Source: Porogramme epimiltina | Taxonomy: Eukaryota > Basidiomycota > Agaricomycetes > Polyporales > Polyporaceae | DNA length: 64,000 nt | Reading direction: 5' to 3' | NCBI GenBank assembly: GCA_900155495.1 | Contig: FTLJ01000422.1 | Location: 1-64,000, forward strand | Shown here: positions 1-11,834 of the stretch, piece after piece | Numbering within the stretch: position 1 is the stretch's first letter | How the letters are laid out: every line of letters starts with the position of its first letter | Made by a program: the position numbers and the translations under genes | The notes under the pieces: model-generated | Database searches by the model: none | Seen by the model: only the letters and a program-made list of their open reading frames with translations | Told to the model about the DNA's origin: nothing

Positions 1-1118
1 AACCAAACAAAACCCCCGATTTTACCTCAACTCTTTCCTTCCTTCATTCCGCCCCCCCCCCCCCCCCCCCCCCCGCCCCGCCCCGCCCTCCTCCCCTCCC
101 CTTCCACATCCGCCCCTCGCGCACCACCACAGCGCCCATTCGGTGACAGCCCGCGGACCATCCGCCCAGCCCGCTCGCGGCGAGCGACCCAGAGCACCCC
201 ACCTCCGGCACCCAGCCACGGGCGACCGCGAATGGGCACTGCGCGGATCCGCCCCGGCTCCCGGCCCACGCTCCGCTGCCGCGTCGCCTCCGCGCCCTCG
301 CCCTCGTCTCGCCCGCGCGGTCGAAGCGTCCGCTCGATCGTCGCGCGTCGCCGGATTCCGCGATCGCCCTTCCCCCGTGGCGGCCCCTACCCCCATCACC
401 CACCACCCTCTGCTCGTGCTCGTGCTCGTGCGGCCGCCCGTCTATCGCTCCTCCGCGCCCCCACCCCCACCCCCACCCGTCCGACCCTGCACCGTCGCAG
501 TCGCAGTTGCAATCACGGGCTAGACGAGGCCGCTCATCCACACCCCCCCCCTCCCCCCCCCCCCCGTCCCGCCGCTCTGCTCCCGCATATCTGCCTGTCC
601 GCCCTCGTTTGCGCGGGGCATCGATCAGTGTGGCTACCACCACCCTCGAGCGAGCATCGATCTGGAGCGTGCATGGCTTGGGCGCGGGGCTCGTTCCCCG
701 TGCCACACCACGGTGGTGGAACACCTGCACATCCCCACCCTCACCCCCTACACTCATCCCACCCTCACCCTCATCACCTCCCCCCCCTTGCGCACGCGCG
801 TGCGCCGGATGCGGCTCGTTTTATTTAACTTTCGCCCCCTACCCCCTCCCAGAGCTTTTTACGAGCGGCGGCAGCCAGCTCCCCCTCCCCCGTCGATCAT
901 CGTCCGTTGTCGCTGTGGTCGTTTGTACCGTACCGTACCGTACCCGCGCGCATCTGTGCTCGAATGACAGGCAACGCGGCGCCCGCCCCCCGCCTCTGCG
1001 CGGGGCGGGCGCTGGCTCGTGCTCTTCCCCCGCTGGGGTTTTCTCTCTCGGATTTTCGCTTTGTGTGTGTGCGTGCGTAAGGTGTGATCGAGTGTGCGTT
1101 GACGGCCTTTGGGCCGAG

Positions 1119-1178
1119 GAGCTCGGTGTTCGGTGCTCGGGACTCGGGACTCGGGATTCGGGACTCGGTGCTCGGGGT
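1119..1178. repeat. Tandem minisatellite, 7-nt unit
   Basis: About seven consecutive imperfect copies of a unit close to CTCGGGA/CTCGGTG are visible, with T/C and G/A changes between copies. Related strings on the opposite strand occur near 5,490-5,510. It lies in the GC-rich non-coding tract. Confidence 0.7.
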
Positions 1179-2859
1179 TTCCTTGCCTGTGAGTGCGTAT
1201 ACATAGAGACGAGGTGCGTGCGTTCCGCTGCAGGCTCCTGGTTGCAGCCGCGTCCGCGTCCGCGCGCCGGCTCGATCGCTGCGCCTTGGAACTCGGAAGC
1301 CGTCGCTGCGGGGAGGAAGGCCCCCTGCGCGATCAGGGTGCGCGAAGGGTGGAGCTCCTGCCCCCTTCGCTGTCCTCCCTGGCGCGGGGTGCGTTCTCGT
1401 GCCGCAGCGGCGAGGAGGGCGACGACGTCGTCGTTGCGATTGGGGGACCTTCTTTGCTCTGTTTCTCTTCTCACCTTCTGCGACGGCGCTGAACGTACTG
1501 GCGGGTCGCCGTTCGAGAGAAGGGGGAAGGGAGAAGGGGCGAGCTCGAGCTCGAGACCGCGGCCCAGCCTGGCCAGGCGGGCTGTCGCTCACGCGCGTGC
1601 GCGGTGCGCGTGGCCGGGGTGGACGGCGTGGTACGAAAGCTGCAGTGGGCTTACGCCCGCGGGAGCGGGAGCGGACGCACGCGCGCGGGCGGCGGGGCGC
1701 GTGGCGCCGTTCATTGTTTGTTCATTGTTCGTTGTGCGAAATCATTCATTATTGAAGTCATCGCGATCGATTGGACGCGGGAGACAAGGCTGTATAGCCT
1801 GTCTGCTGCTTATTGCCCCCGCGACAGCGGGTCGCCCCTGCGGTGGTGCCTATGACTAGTGCTAGTGACTGGTGATTTGATCGCGGCTCCAGAGCAAGGG
1901 GCTCCTCTGGGCGTCGCGCGGTCGTGCTCTCCCCGTATGTGCGTGGAGGTGCGCACGGCGGGGCACACCGGCCGGGCGCAGCCGCGAACGTGGTGCGACG
2001 GCGCGGGCTCTCGCCCTCGGACGCGGGGCTCTGGCCTGGAGGAAGAGGCGGTAAATCTCGTGGCGCGACTCGGGCCCTCGCGGGCTTCCCCGTCCCGCCG
2101 TTCCCCTGGCTAGCGGCCTTCCTCCGCAGATGCTCTGGAGTCTGCACCCGCGAGGCCCAAGGTGGCGGCCCGCGCGGTAGGTACGAGCATAAGGAGGGGC
2201 GCGAGCAGTGCACCCGCGTGAGTGCCGCAAGCTGTCCGTACCGCCGACGTGCCCTCCTTGTCCATCCGCCCCCCCCGTCTGTGGCACAATGCACGCCGGG
2301 ATCTACAGCGGGCTGAAGCCGTATGCGGTGCGGGCCGCACCCTCCCACCCTCCCGTCTCTCGACCGCGCCCAGACTCGCGAACCCACCCTCTCACCCTCT
2401 CACCACGTCCTGTCGTGGCTCCCCGCGCAGCGGCTCCCAATTCCTGCGCGCCGATTCCTGATTCCTGATCGCTGCTGCAGCCCCGTGCGCCCGTCCCGTG
2501 GCCTGTGCCCGCATCCCGCGCCGCGGCGAACGCGCAGGGGTGACAGGGAAGCGCGGCGGACGCGCCCCGCGCATGTGGCCTCCCCGGGGTGTGCCATACC
2601 TGGCGCGGCGATTGGGCGCGCGCACGGAGCCACGGGGAGCGCGAGGTGCGCCGTGCTTGGCGTAACATGGGTGCGCGTCGGGCGATATCGTAGAGACGCA
2701 TGGGCGATCGCTAGTGGAGAGACGTGTAGACTGGACTGGGGCGGGGCTGGGGTAGCCGACTCGCGCCCCGGCGCCCCGGGGTCGCTCAGGGCGCGGCCCG
2801 GGGGCGCGCGAAAGGGGGGCGGGCGGGCCCGTGCGCGGCGGGGAGCGGCCGCGGGCTGC

Positions 2860-2880
2860 ACGCACGCACGCACGCACGCA
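2860..2880. repeat. ACGC tetranucleotide microsatellite
   Basis: Five uninterrupted copies of the four-base unit are seen, inside the GC-rich tract. Confidence 0.8.
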
Positions 2881-3231
2881 GGTAGCTTGTCGGACGTCCG
2901 CGCGGCGCGGGTGCGCACGCAGGCGGCACGCGCGCGGGGGGGCTTCCGAGGATCCTCAGTGCTCCGGCAGAGCGGCTCGCGCTCGGACTCCGAGTCCATA
3001 CGCAGCATGGGCCACGCTTCGCTGCCCGTGGCCCGCTGCGAAGGCTGCGGGCCCGTGCGTGCAGTGCGCGCTGCACCTGCGCGAGCGTCCCGCGAGAGAT
3101 GCTCGGGGGTTCCGCGGATGCGCGCGAAGGCGAGAGCGACGCGGGCACCGCCGCTGGGCGATCGTCGTGCTCCATCCAGCCCCCCTGCGGCCTCTGCGAC
3201 GTCTGACGATCTGGCCGTGCGCATCACGCCC

Positions 3232-3255
3232 GTCTGACCGTCTGACCGTCTGACC
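3232..3255. repeat. GTCTGACC octanucleotide tandem repeat
   Basis: Three direct, uninterrupted copies of an 8-nt unit occur in the GC-rich tract. No coding frame supports a function. Confidence 0.75.
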
Positions 3256-6200
3256 GGACGGCCGTACGTATGATGTGTCATTTTGTCACGGCGCGGGCGA
3301 GGTTTGGGGCTTTTCGTCTGTGCGTCGGGCCTGTCCCCGGCGGACAGATGGCGCCCCTGGGCCCGTCCTTCGACAGACAGAGAGGCAGACAGCTCCCGAT
3401 CGATGTGCTTGTACAGGAAGAACAGGCCCGCGCACGGGGCGCGACGCTGGGCCCCCGGCGCAGCCGCGTGCGTGCGTATGTCGTCCCCGTCCGAACCATA
3501 ACAGATGGCAGTCTCCTGAGATGGGTCCCTGGAACATACTAGCGGCGCGACGCGCCGCTGCAACCGAGCAGGTGCCGCACCGCACCGGTGGCCCCGCACC
3601 CGCTGGCGCAGTCGACGTCGAGGCTTGCCGCGCCGCTCGAGCACTTTCGAGTTTCGCCGCTGCAGCGAGCTGTGTCAGAGCGTCGGCCCAGACAGGGCAG
3701 GGCAGGGGTGGCTGGACGGTCACCCACCGGGGGCCACAGCGTGCGACGGCGGTGGCCCTCAGGCTGCGCCGTGCGACCCACCTGCCTAATGCCACAGTGC
3801 CCCCCGCCTCCCGCGAGCCGCCCGCGCGCGCCTCCGATCACCACCTTTAGCGTTGCTCGCAACCTTCAACGCTCGCGGCACCGCTCAGACACCGTCGCGG
3901 CGTCGCCCAGCACGCACGTACGTACGCACGTCTGCGCGCACCCGCTGCGCCGGACCACCCGCGCGGCGGTTGACGCCCTCCACGCCTACTCCCAAGAGAT
4001 GCCGCCTGATCAGCCGCCGTGGCGATTGCCTGCTGTGCGCATGTTCTCTATCGCGCAGACGTTCCCAACCCGGCGCTGGCAACTGGGTGCGGTGCCGCCG
4101 GCGTGAACGCTATCACGCCGTCCCTCTCCCAGCACGCAGAGCGTCGCGCGTGGTCGCAGCGGCACGCGCCCGCGCCGTCGCCATCCCGTCGCCACCCCGG
4201 CTCAGAGCTTCCCCACCCCATCTCCCTCCTCGGCGGACATCATCGCGAGGCCCACAACGGGCAAGTAAACGCCCCGGCCGCGTTCTCGTGCTCGCTCGGC
4301 CTGCCCAGCAAGCGCAAGTGCGCCCGAGACCGTGCGCGCGCGTGCGTGGCGCTGTGACATAATGAACGCGGCCCGACCCCCCCCCCACCCGCCTCCTGCC
4401 AATCCCTCCCAGCTGGGATGCGCACGGACGCACTTACTTACCACCCCGCGGGGGCGAGACGGAAGCGGACGCGCGGATCCCTGGGCGAGCCTCGGCGGCA
4501 CCAAGAGGCTACCTCGGCACACGCTGGGCGACGGGCCCCTTCCCCGCCCGGGCCCCAGGAGAGGGAGCGTTTGGGGCAGAGCCTGAGTGCCCTCTGACTC
4601 TCCGCGCGCCGGGGAGCAGCATGGGCATGCTTCCGGCAGGGGCGCGCGCGCCCGAGAACGGTGGCTTATTTTGAGAGCGGACGTGAGGGGCGACGGTACG
4701 TATACGCAGCGGGCTGCGACGACGCCCAGTCGGCTCTAGCGTGAACGCAAACTACCCCTAGGCCGGCTATGTACGCACGGCGGCTCGAAGCGCAGGAGAA
4801 GCCTGCGCCGGACGAGTGAGCGTAGTTTCCCCACCCTACTTAGTATACACCGTGCGCCGCGCCGAACTCGGCCGCCGAGCTGCTTGTTGTGCGTAGCTCA
4901 AGCACTCGCGCAGGGCCGCCGCACACGTACTCTCCTCCGCCGCGTCCGCTCGGCGCGAGCCCTGTGCCCCGCGTCCCATTCGCCACGCAGACCTTCCGAG
5001 AGCACGTAGTCCTCGCCTCACAACGAGGGGCTGCGCTCCGAGGGCTTCCTCTGCCCGCAGCGCCGCGGAGGGCCGGGAGCCGAAGAGAGCGCCAGCGCGT
5101 TGCCAACGAGGCCCCCGGGTGTGGGCATCGCGGCGCGGGTCGCCTCGCCTGGCGTTTCGTACCCTCGAGGCCGGAGAGCGGCCACTCGCCCCCCACCCCC
5201 CCGCATGCGGCGCACAGCAGACGCCCCCGCGTGGGCCCGGGCCCTCGCCGCCTCCAGCCGTCCAGCCCTGTCTCCTGTCTGCTGTCTCGCGCCGCAACGT
5301 TCGCGGATGGCGCGCGGGCCCTCGAGGCGAGGCGTGAGGCCGCTGGTAGCAGACGCGGTCGTGCGGTGGCCTGGTCCGCTCTCGATCCCGGACCTCTCGA
5401 GCCATCGAGCCATCGAGCTTCGAGCTTGAGCTCGGCGTCGGTCGCGGTCGCCTGAGGTGAGGAGAAGAGCGCGGCCGCGACTGACCCGAGTCCGAGCACC
5501 GAGCACCCCGACCCCCCGGGCGAAGCGTGTGCGTCTGCGTTTGCGTCTGCGTCTACGTTAGAGCGGGGTGCCCGACCGACCTCGTGCAGCCCCCTGCCGG
5601 CAGACCGTCCAGTGTCGATCCACAGATAGAACCGCCCCTGTGAGGGTTGTGGGCGCGTCGTGGCCGTGAGGTGGGCTGTCGTGGGTTAGCGTATAGGAAC
5701 GCGACGGCTCCGCGGCGAGGGTGTTGCTTGCGGCTGAGAGTCCGAGGGACCGAGCGGCCGAGCGACGGGGCGGGGCGGAGCGCGTCGCGAGGACGCACTC
5801 CGCGCCGCCCTCTCGCGCCGCGCTGCACCCTGTGCCGCCTCGCGCTTCGGCCTCGATCTCGCCCTCGCCCTCGCCCTTACCAGCGTCAGCGCCGAAGCGC
5901 GAGGAAGAACCCCGGAACGCACAAACGCAAACACGCAGCGCGCGCCTGCGGCATGACGCACACCGAACTTCGAAGCACCCCCCCTCCCCCCCCTCCACCC
6001 GCGCGCGCGCGAAGCCCCAAAGCCGCCGAGCGCCGCGCCCTCACGCCTCAGACTTCAGACTTCAGTCGGACGTCGACCCCCGACGTCAGCGTGCCCGGCG
6101 GCCGGCCGTTGGAAGCTAGAGCGGCGCCCCACCCCCACCCCCGCGGCTCGGGGAAAACGCAAAACGCCTGCTTTGCCCCGTCCGGACGTACGGGGTCCTC

Positions 6201-6930
6201 GCCGTGACACCCGCTCGGCGTGGCTCGACGAGGGCCCGAACGCTAAGCACTGAGTACTGACTATTGAATGGCGAGCACCCAGCACCCAGCACCGAAAGCC
6301 CGCGGCGGGGCCGGACTTAGTGCGCATGAGCGGAAGCTCGCGGGGCTCCACAGGCGTGTGCGTGCGCGCGTACCGCCGGGAGGGGGAGGCACGCTCAGCT
6401 GCCGCCGGGTCTGCTGGTCGGTGCCTGGGACCGAGGCACGGTGGGGACGTACGTCGGGCGGGAATCAGGGGGCAGCGATTCTTGGTTCGTGGGGTTGCAG
6501 GTCGCAGGCATCGGAGGCCGGTGAGTGGTGGATTGGACGGGGCGGGCGGGAGCGAGCCTGAAAGGGGTGGGAGGGAGAATAGACTTTGCCGATTGCGTCT
6601 GCTCCCATGGGCGACCCATTCGGACGCACAATTGGGAAGATGCTAGGGCACTTCTCGTACGTTTTGTCACGAGCGAGGAACAGAGGCTAGTGAGCACTAG
6701 CGGATCGCATCGGTACCTGCCGAATCTAGAAGGATGGCTTGAAGGAAACTCGCGGTTCAGCACACAAAGCAGATACAAACAGAGCGGTACGCAGCGTTGA
6801 GAGACAGTGCCATAAGCAGACATATGGGTTACATGGTGCGTCATGATAATACTGATGATAGAAAGGGCAGCTGCGAAAGAAACCAGAACACCCATATAGC
6901 CATAGCTCGGCCCCCCCAAGGACAAAGCGT

Positions 6931-7828
6931 TCACCGGTTGGACTTCGCAACACGCTCCAGCTCGTCCTTTTTCTATTACCCAGCTTAGAGTAAGCAACGG
7001 CGGTCAGAGGTGAGAACAGGTTAGGTCTAACCTTGATCGCGTAAGAGTTTGACGAGCCCTTCGCAGCGTTGATGAGCTCATCGGCAAGGCACTCCGCAAT
7101 CGACTTGACGTTGCGGAACGCGGACTCACGGGTCTAAAAGAAACGTAAGACGTGCATCCCAAACTAAGCCCGAAGCAGGACTTACACCCGTGGTGAGGAG
7201 GGCAACCGCCTGGTTTACCCGGCGGAGGGGGGAGACATCGACGGCCTGACGGCGGACGGTACCCTGCGAACCGATACGGGTGGAGTCTTCACGGGGACCA
7301 GTGTTGACAATGGCGTCGACGAGAACCTGCGGTCGAGTGATTGAGAAGCTATGGAATGAGCTGAACACGGTCTTTGTACGCACCTGGAGGGGGTTCTGGT
7401 CGGTGAGGAGGTGGATGATCTCGAACGCGTGCGCGACAATGCGGACGGTGAGGAGCTTCTTGCCGTTGTTGCGTCCCTTCATCATCAAGCTAGAGGGGAC
7501 GAGGGCGTTTGTTTGCGGATGGGTACGATTACTTGGGCAAGTACACACCTGTCAACCAATCGCTCAACGATGGGCATCTGAGCCTTCTTGAACTGCTTCT
7601 TGGCATAACGGCCGGCGGTGTGGGGGAGGTAGACGGCGTGGCGGATTTGGATGTAGTCGGTGAGGGAAATGTCCTTGACCTCGACACTTTTGTTGCATGC
7701 ATTATAAGTCCCCGGAGTATACGAGCACCAGAGCGGGATACGCACTCCTGGGTGTCCCACTTGCCGAAGAGCTTGATCTCCTGGCCAAGCTTGGAGACGT
7801 CCTTGGGGAGAGTTTGAACCGCGGCCAT
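6931..7828 (-). CDS. RPS5: Cytosolic 40S ribosomal protein uS7 (RPS5)
   Basis: This is a structural protein of the small ribosomal subunit head that contacts 18S rRNA near the E and P sites. Six exons (7746-7828, 7549-7686, 7384-7489, 7186-7326, 7032-7133, 6931-6972) join in frame to 203 residues, the usual length for fungal uS7. Introns are 52-59 nt, all GT-AG. Diagnostic segments include [12 protein letters not shown], the GRNNGKKLL region, [44 protein letters not shown] and the C-terminal [21 protein letters not shown] block ending in SNR. The start is the only ATG giving the family N-terminus; it lies next to a GC-rich upstream region. No lesions are seen. This is a housekeeping gene and a good compositional reference for the window. 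Confidence 0.97.
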
Positions 7829-9061
7829 TTTGTCGGGCGAGAGTCTTGAGGGCGGCACGGGGGACCTTTTGAGAGTTATCGAGCGGCGGGAACGGTGAGG
7901 TCGAGCTATCGGCGTCTGCACGCACCGTCGCTTGTTTGATCGTGTTGTGCCCGCCACCGCCAAAACAAGGTTCGCGCTCGTCGGCTCTTGCCGGAGCAAC
8001 TGTACAGTTCTTCATCCCCTCCGCCGGCCCGCCGCTCCGGCAAGCCACCATATACGGCTTCTTACATACTTGACGTCATTGACGTCGACTTGCGATGTGA
8101 TTGGTGTGTATTAGTCGTCTTGTTGGCCCGCTGATTGTAGCACTACAATACGCCTTGCCACTGTTTAACTGTTATAGCAACGGTGGTGCCGTAGGACTAG
8201 CCAAGGTTTCTACCAAACTGACGTGGCGCTTGGTGGCAAGTGCAGCATGTACATGTGTCCACTGTTGCCGCATTCTCTCTGCGAGGAAGTAGGGACAGTA
8301 TTGAGTAGCCTTCTCGAGATATGTGCTGCGCAACTTTCGGTAGGAGATTGCGGGGCACATGACTATCCGGATATTGGATGACAGGCGTCGGAGCCTCCAC
8401 AGTTGGGGCCGTCGTGCGTTCCTGTCAAGGGTACATATAACCGTCCATCTTATTCCCGACGGTGTATGCGTTTATTAGGTACGATGCCTGATCGTTCTCA
8501 CCTTGATATCAGTAGAGAGGCTTCTGCCCGTCCCGCGGCCCCCCGACAAGCTCCCGGCAAGAGCGGCAGAGAGTCAGTATCCTACACGCAGCTTCCATGA
8601 GGGCCTCAGGTCGTAGAATACTGACAGAGTCCGTTTATACGCTTCAGCGGCGCTGTTCCCCCCACAGAACGGATCGAGGATCAGTCGGTTGCAGGAGACG
8701 ACTTCGAAAGACGTCATCGCAAGACGATAAACGGAAGTGGTGATCGTGCCCCTCTTCCAATGACCGTCCGCTTCGCATCGTCTAAGTCCGCGAATGTCGA
8801 CGGGCACATTCTCGCCATCTCCGGTCTACCCCAGAAGCCCTCGCCCGACGTGCTCGACAACGCGCGGCCAAGGCGGACGGAGCATCCTCGGAAGTGTCCG
8901 AAAAAGGCGCAGCGCCCTACAGGTAACGGATCAGTGCCGCGCGGGCGCCTAAGCCGAGCGATGCTCATGTTTGGCGCCGGACTCTTTCAGTCCCATCCGT
9001 TGACAACTTGAGGAACGCACCCCGACACTGCGCTCAACCTGTCACCGAGCTCGCAACACCC
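7829..9061. other. Intergenic, no gene seen
   Basis: Between the RPS5 start and the next plus-strand gene, only short unsupported frames occur. The first ~250 bases should carry the RPS5 promoter; no clear TATA element is visible. Confidence 0.5.
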
Positions 9062-10321
9062 ATGAACGGCTCGGTCTTCAACACGCCCGACTATTATGTC
9101 AGGCCTGGCATCGACGCCTACAGCAAGCCAGATCACGCGCTCCACCAGCTTTACACCTGGGGCGGCGCTGACGCGTCCGCCACCATGGATAACCATCCGA
9201 TGCTTCCGTCTACGACATATATGCACACTGACAGCCACCCAGCCCCGCCCATTCTATCGCCTATTGCGGGCCCCGGGCCCTCAACCTCAAGTTCATTATC
9301 ACATGCGCACCAATCGTTACACGACAACGATTCTGCGCTGTACCTTACATACGGAGGCGAGATCCTCCCGATCAACTTGCAAGCCCTCGACGATTCCCCC
9401 GACAGGATCATCTCGACCCTCCGCATATCTGCCAGTCACCCTGTAGACTGTGGCAAATGGATGATGGTCGGCGCGACGTACCGCGGCCGAGGTAACCTCC
9501 AAGCAGCGATAGCGGTCATCTCCGCCATGATCGAAGGTGAGCCGTCGCGCTCCACGCGTCCACGTGGCGACGCTGCTTGTTGACAGAACCTCGCCGGCCG
9601 CCCCTCCCGCCCAGTCATGCTCTCAGCGGGCATGGAAAACACGCAGCTCAAGCCCGCCATGCTCATGCTCTCCACCTGCCACCTCGACGTAGCCCGCCAG
9701 TTACGCGGCCAAAACGGTACAGAGACGCAACAAAGCAAGCACCACCTCAGCCAGGCGTGCGATGGCTTCCGGCGGGTGTACGGTTCCTTCGAGCTCCCGC
9801 CCCCCGGCGCGGCGGTGGCGACGACGAGGGCGACAGCCCCGCTGCCGACGCCATCGTCGTCCCAACCGGCGGCGCCCCCCGCGCCGCCGCCGCCGCCTCA
9901 GGCGCGCGCGCAACACGCGCCGGGGTCCCCCGTGCCGTCGAGCCCGCGCCACGGGCAGGTCAAGATGCTCGAGCGCGAGGTGCAGTCGCTGCGGGACCGG
10001 CAGCAGAACCAGATCGAGTCGCTCGCGCGCACGCGCGCGGCGAAGCGCAAGCTCGAGGACGAGCTCGAGCGCGAGGCGCACCGCCGCCGGCGCGCCGAGG
10101 ACGCGCTCGCGGACGCGGAGCGCAGGCTCGCGGACGCGCGCCGTGCCGAGGCGCGGGCGGAGGAGCTCCGTGCGCGTGTGGAGGCTCTCGAGCCGAAGGT
10201 GCGGGAGGGCGAGGAGCAGGCGCGGAGGACGAAGGAGTACTTTGGGAAGCTCGGGTTCGCGTTCTTGAAGGCAGCGAGGGGGGACATGGGCGATGTTCCG
10301 ACCCCGCCAGTGAGGATGTGA
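9062..10321 (+). CDS. Hypothetical protein with C-terminal coiled coil
   Basis: Two exons, 9062-9536 and 9615-10321, join in phase 1 across a 78-nt GTGAGC...CCCAG intron to give 393 residues. An alternative acceptor at 9586 breaks the frame, which fixes the intron choice. Residues ~1-100 are Ser/Pro/His-rich and look disordered. Residues ~120-230 form a compact helical block (ILPINLQALDDSP through a CHLDVARQLR segment). A Pro/Ala-rich linker follows, then ~130 residues of charged heptads (ERE, RAAKRKLEDEL, RVEALEPKV) predicting a strong coiled coil. I do not recognise the family. The coiled coil suggests oligomerisation or scaffolding, which is inference only. The C-terminal half is much richer in GC than the N-terminal half, from Arg/Glu/Ala codons. 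Confidence 0.75.
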
Positions 10322-10638
10322 TGGGAAGGTGCTGGGCCTATTGGGCTCTCGTGATTCAGTCGGACTCTCGCTATCGTTGCAATCGCACTCGCGCTGTTGT
10401 ACTCTTGGCGGTCGTGTACATATATACATTTATCGGTCAGCAACCCAACATGCATCCACAAACATGCTGTGCGACGGTCGGAAGAACGGAAGCAGTACAA
10501 CTTCTTGAGATGGACAGATGTCGTAAGGATGCAGGTGATACAACATAGCTTCGCTTGCGTCAACGCAACATACAACAGAACAACACCTCACGTAGTACAA
10601 CATTCTATGAAGGACTGGACCATTATACTTCGATACGA
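10322..10638. other. Intergenic between convergent genes
   Basis: This is the convergent 3' region of the coiled-coil gene and the BTB-like gene. No further gene is seen. Confidence 0.5.
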
Positions 10639-11834
10639 TTAGATAGTCGGCTGAGGGGCATCCAGAACGGGGTCAGGGCATTTGTATTTCTCGCGTGCCA
10701 AGACAACGGACATACCTTGACCAACGACCACGAGTAAACCACCTCCTGGATCCGCCTTCGGAGGGCATCCCTACAAGTCTCGCAAGTGATCGCATGGCCG
10801 ATGGCCTCGAGCGACACCCTCAGGGTGCTCGCCGATATCCCTACACAAATCATACACAATCATCAGCAAAGCCCAGAGCAGCCCCAGCCCCGGCCAGGCC
10901 CGCACAACCACTCCCCCGGAGTCGCGTCCCACACGAGCCCCGCCGCCGCCAGCGCCCACTCACGCGCCACCGCGCCCCCGCCCGCCCCGTCGGCGCACGC
11001 ATGGGCGGCGGGCTCCGGCGGGCGCGCCAGGGCCGCCCGGAGCGCGGCGAGGCGCGTCTGGTGGAGGAGGAAGAGCCGCTTGAGGTACACGGGGCCCATC
11101 GCGGTCGCGTCCGCGTCCGTCACGCGCGAGAGGTCGAGCGTGAGCAGGTGCGTGGACGCGCCCGCCGCCGCGCCGTCGAGCCCGTGCTGCGCCGCGAGCG
11201 CGTACGCCGCGAGCGGGCGGTACGGCGCGTGGGCGAGCACGAGCTGCTGCACGGGCGGGAGAGAGGCCGTCGCGGCTGCGGCGGCGACGACGGAAGGGGA
11301 GCCGACGTCGCCCGGGCTGAGGGGCGTGGCGGGCGAGAGCGGGACGCCGAGCAGCGGCGGCGGGTCGGCGGGGGTGTCGAGCGGCACGCCGTAGGTGAGG
11401 AGCGCGGGGAGCGCGGCGGTGACGGTGTCGAAGGCGGGGTGGAAGTGCGTACAGGAGAGGCCGTAGGCGGTGTGCAGGACGATGTTGAGCACGTTGCCGC
11501 CGTCCGGGAGGCGCACGGTCGGCGGGGGCCCGCGGGTGAGGAGCAAGAGCTCGCTGAGGTGGCCGTTGAAGGCGTTGTACGAGGCGGATAGGAGCCGATG
11601 GCGGTGGACGAAGAAGTACACGCTGTCGGAGGAGATGAGGATGATGTCGGGCAGGCGGCCGTCGATGCGGAGCGAGGGGTTAAACACGACCGAAATTGTC
11701 GCATCTGGCGGGTGTTCCTCTGGGTATATCGAGTCCTGAGGGTCGGAAGCAAGAGCGAGGGTGAGGTGGAGGACTGATACGTGGCCGATGACGGGCGGTA
11801 GTGGGGGGACGATGTTGAAAACTTCAACGGACAC
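10639..11834 (-). CDS. BTB/POZ-domain-like protein
   Basis: The reading is three exons: 10964-11834, 10716-10840 and 10639-10650, joining in frame to 335 residues. The first junction uses a GTGAGT donor, and the last exon encodes only Pro-Thr-Ile-stop. Residues ~35-110 fit the fungal BTB pattern: DATISVVFNPSLRIDGRLPDIILISSDSVYFFVHRHRLLSAS, i.e. a D-x-I-L-x-S-x-D-x-x-x-F-x-V-H-R-x-x-L core, then an LPDGGNVLNIVLHTAYGL helix pair. The C-terminus (CETCRDALRRRIQEVVYSWS) matches the usual end of basidiomycete BTB proteins. Such proteins mediate dimerisation or recruit targets to cullin-3 ligases; the partner here is unknown. The middle is Ala-rich and possibly expanded. The 123-nt first intron is the least certain part. 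Confidence 0.75.

Larger units (their letters stand above)
1..6480. other. GC/CpG-rich tract without recognisable genes
   Basis: This stretch is strongly GC-rich, with runs of C on the plus strand near 50-75 and 540-565, pyrimidine-rich blocks and many short tandem repeats. Long open frames occur on all frames at once, as expected when stop codons are rare by composition. Their translations are Arg/Ala/Pro/Gly-rich, show no domain motif, and no convincing set of exons could be assembled. Composition returns to the level of the rest of the window at about 6.5 kb. It could be a long promoter or untranslated region of a regulator lying to the left, or non-coding RNA; nothing in the sequence decides between these. 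Confidence 0.55.

Noticed and set aside
507..1859. 450-codon plus-strand open frame in the GC-rich tract
   Set aside because: Low-complexity Arg/Ser/Pro/Ala composition, with overlapping long frames on every other frame. No motif and no exon context.
2400..3644. 414-codon minus-strand open frame in the GC-rich tract
   Set aside because: Same compositional effect; amino acid use mirrors CpG content and no domain is seen.
9701..10429. Antisense frame over the coiled-coil gene
   Set aside because: Leu/Arg-rich mirror of the GC-rich coding strand.
9577..10548. 323-codon frame overlapping the coiled-coil gene
   Set aside because: It is reached by the acceptor at 9586, but its protein becomes Arg/Gly/Ala noise. 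The acceptor at 9614 gives the coherent coiled-coil frame.
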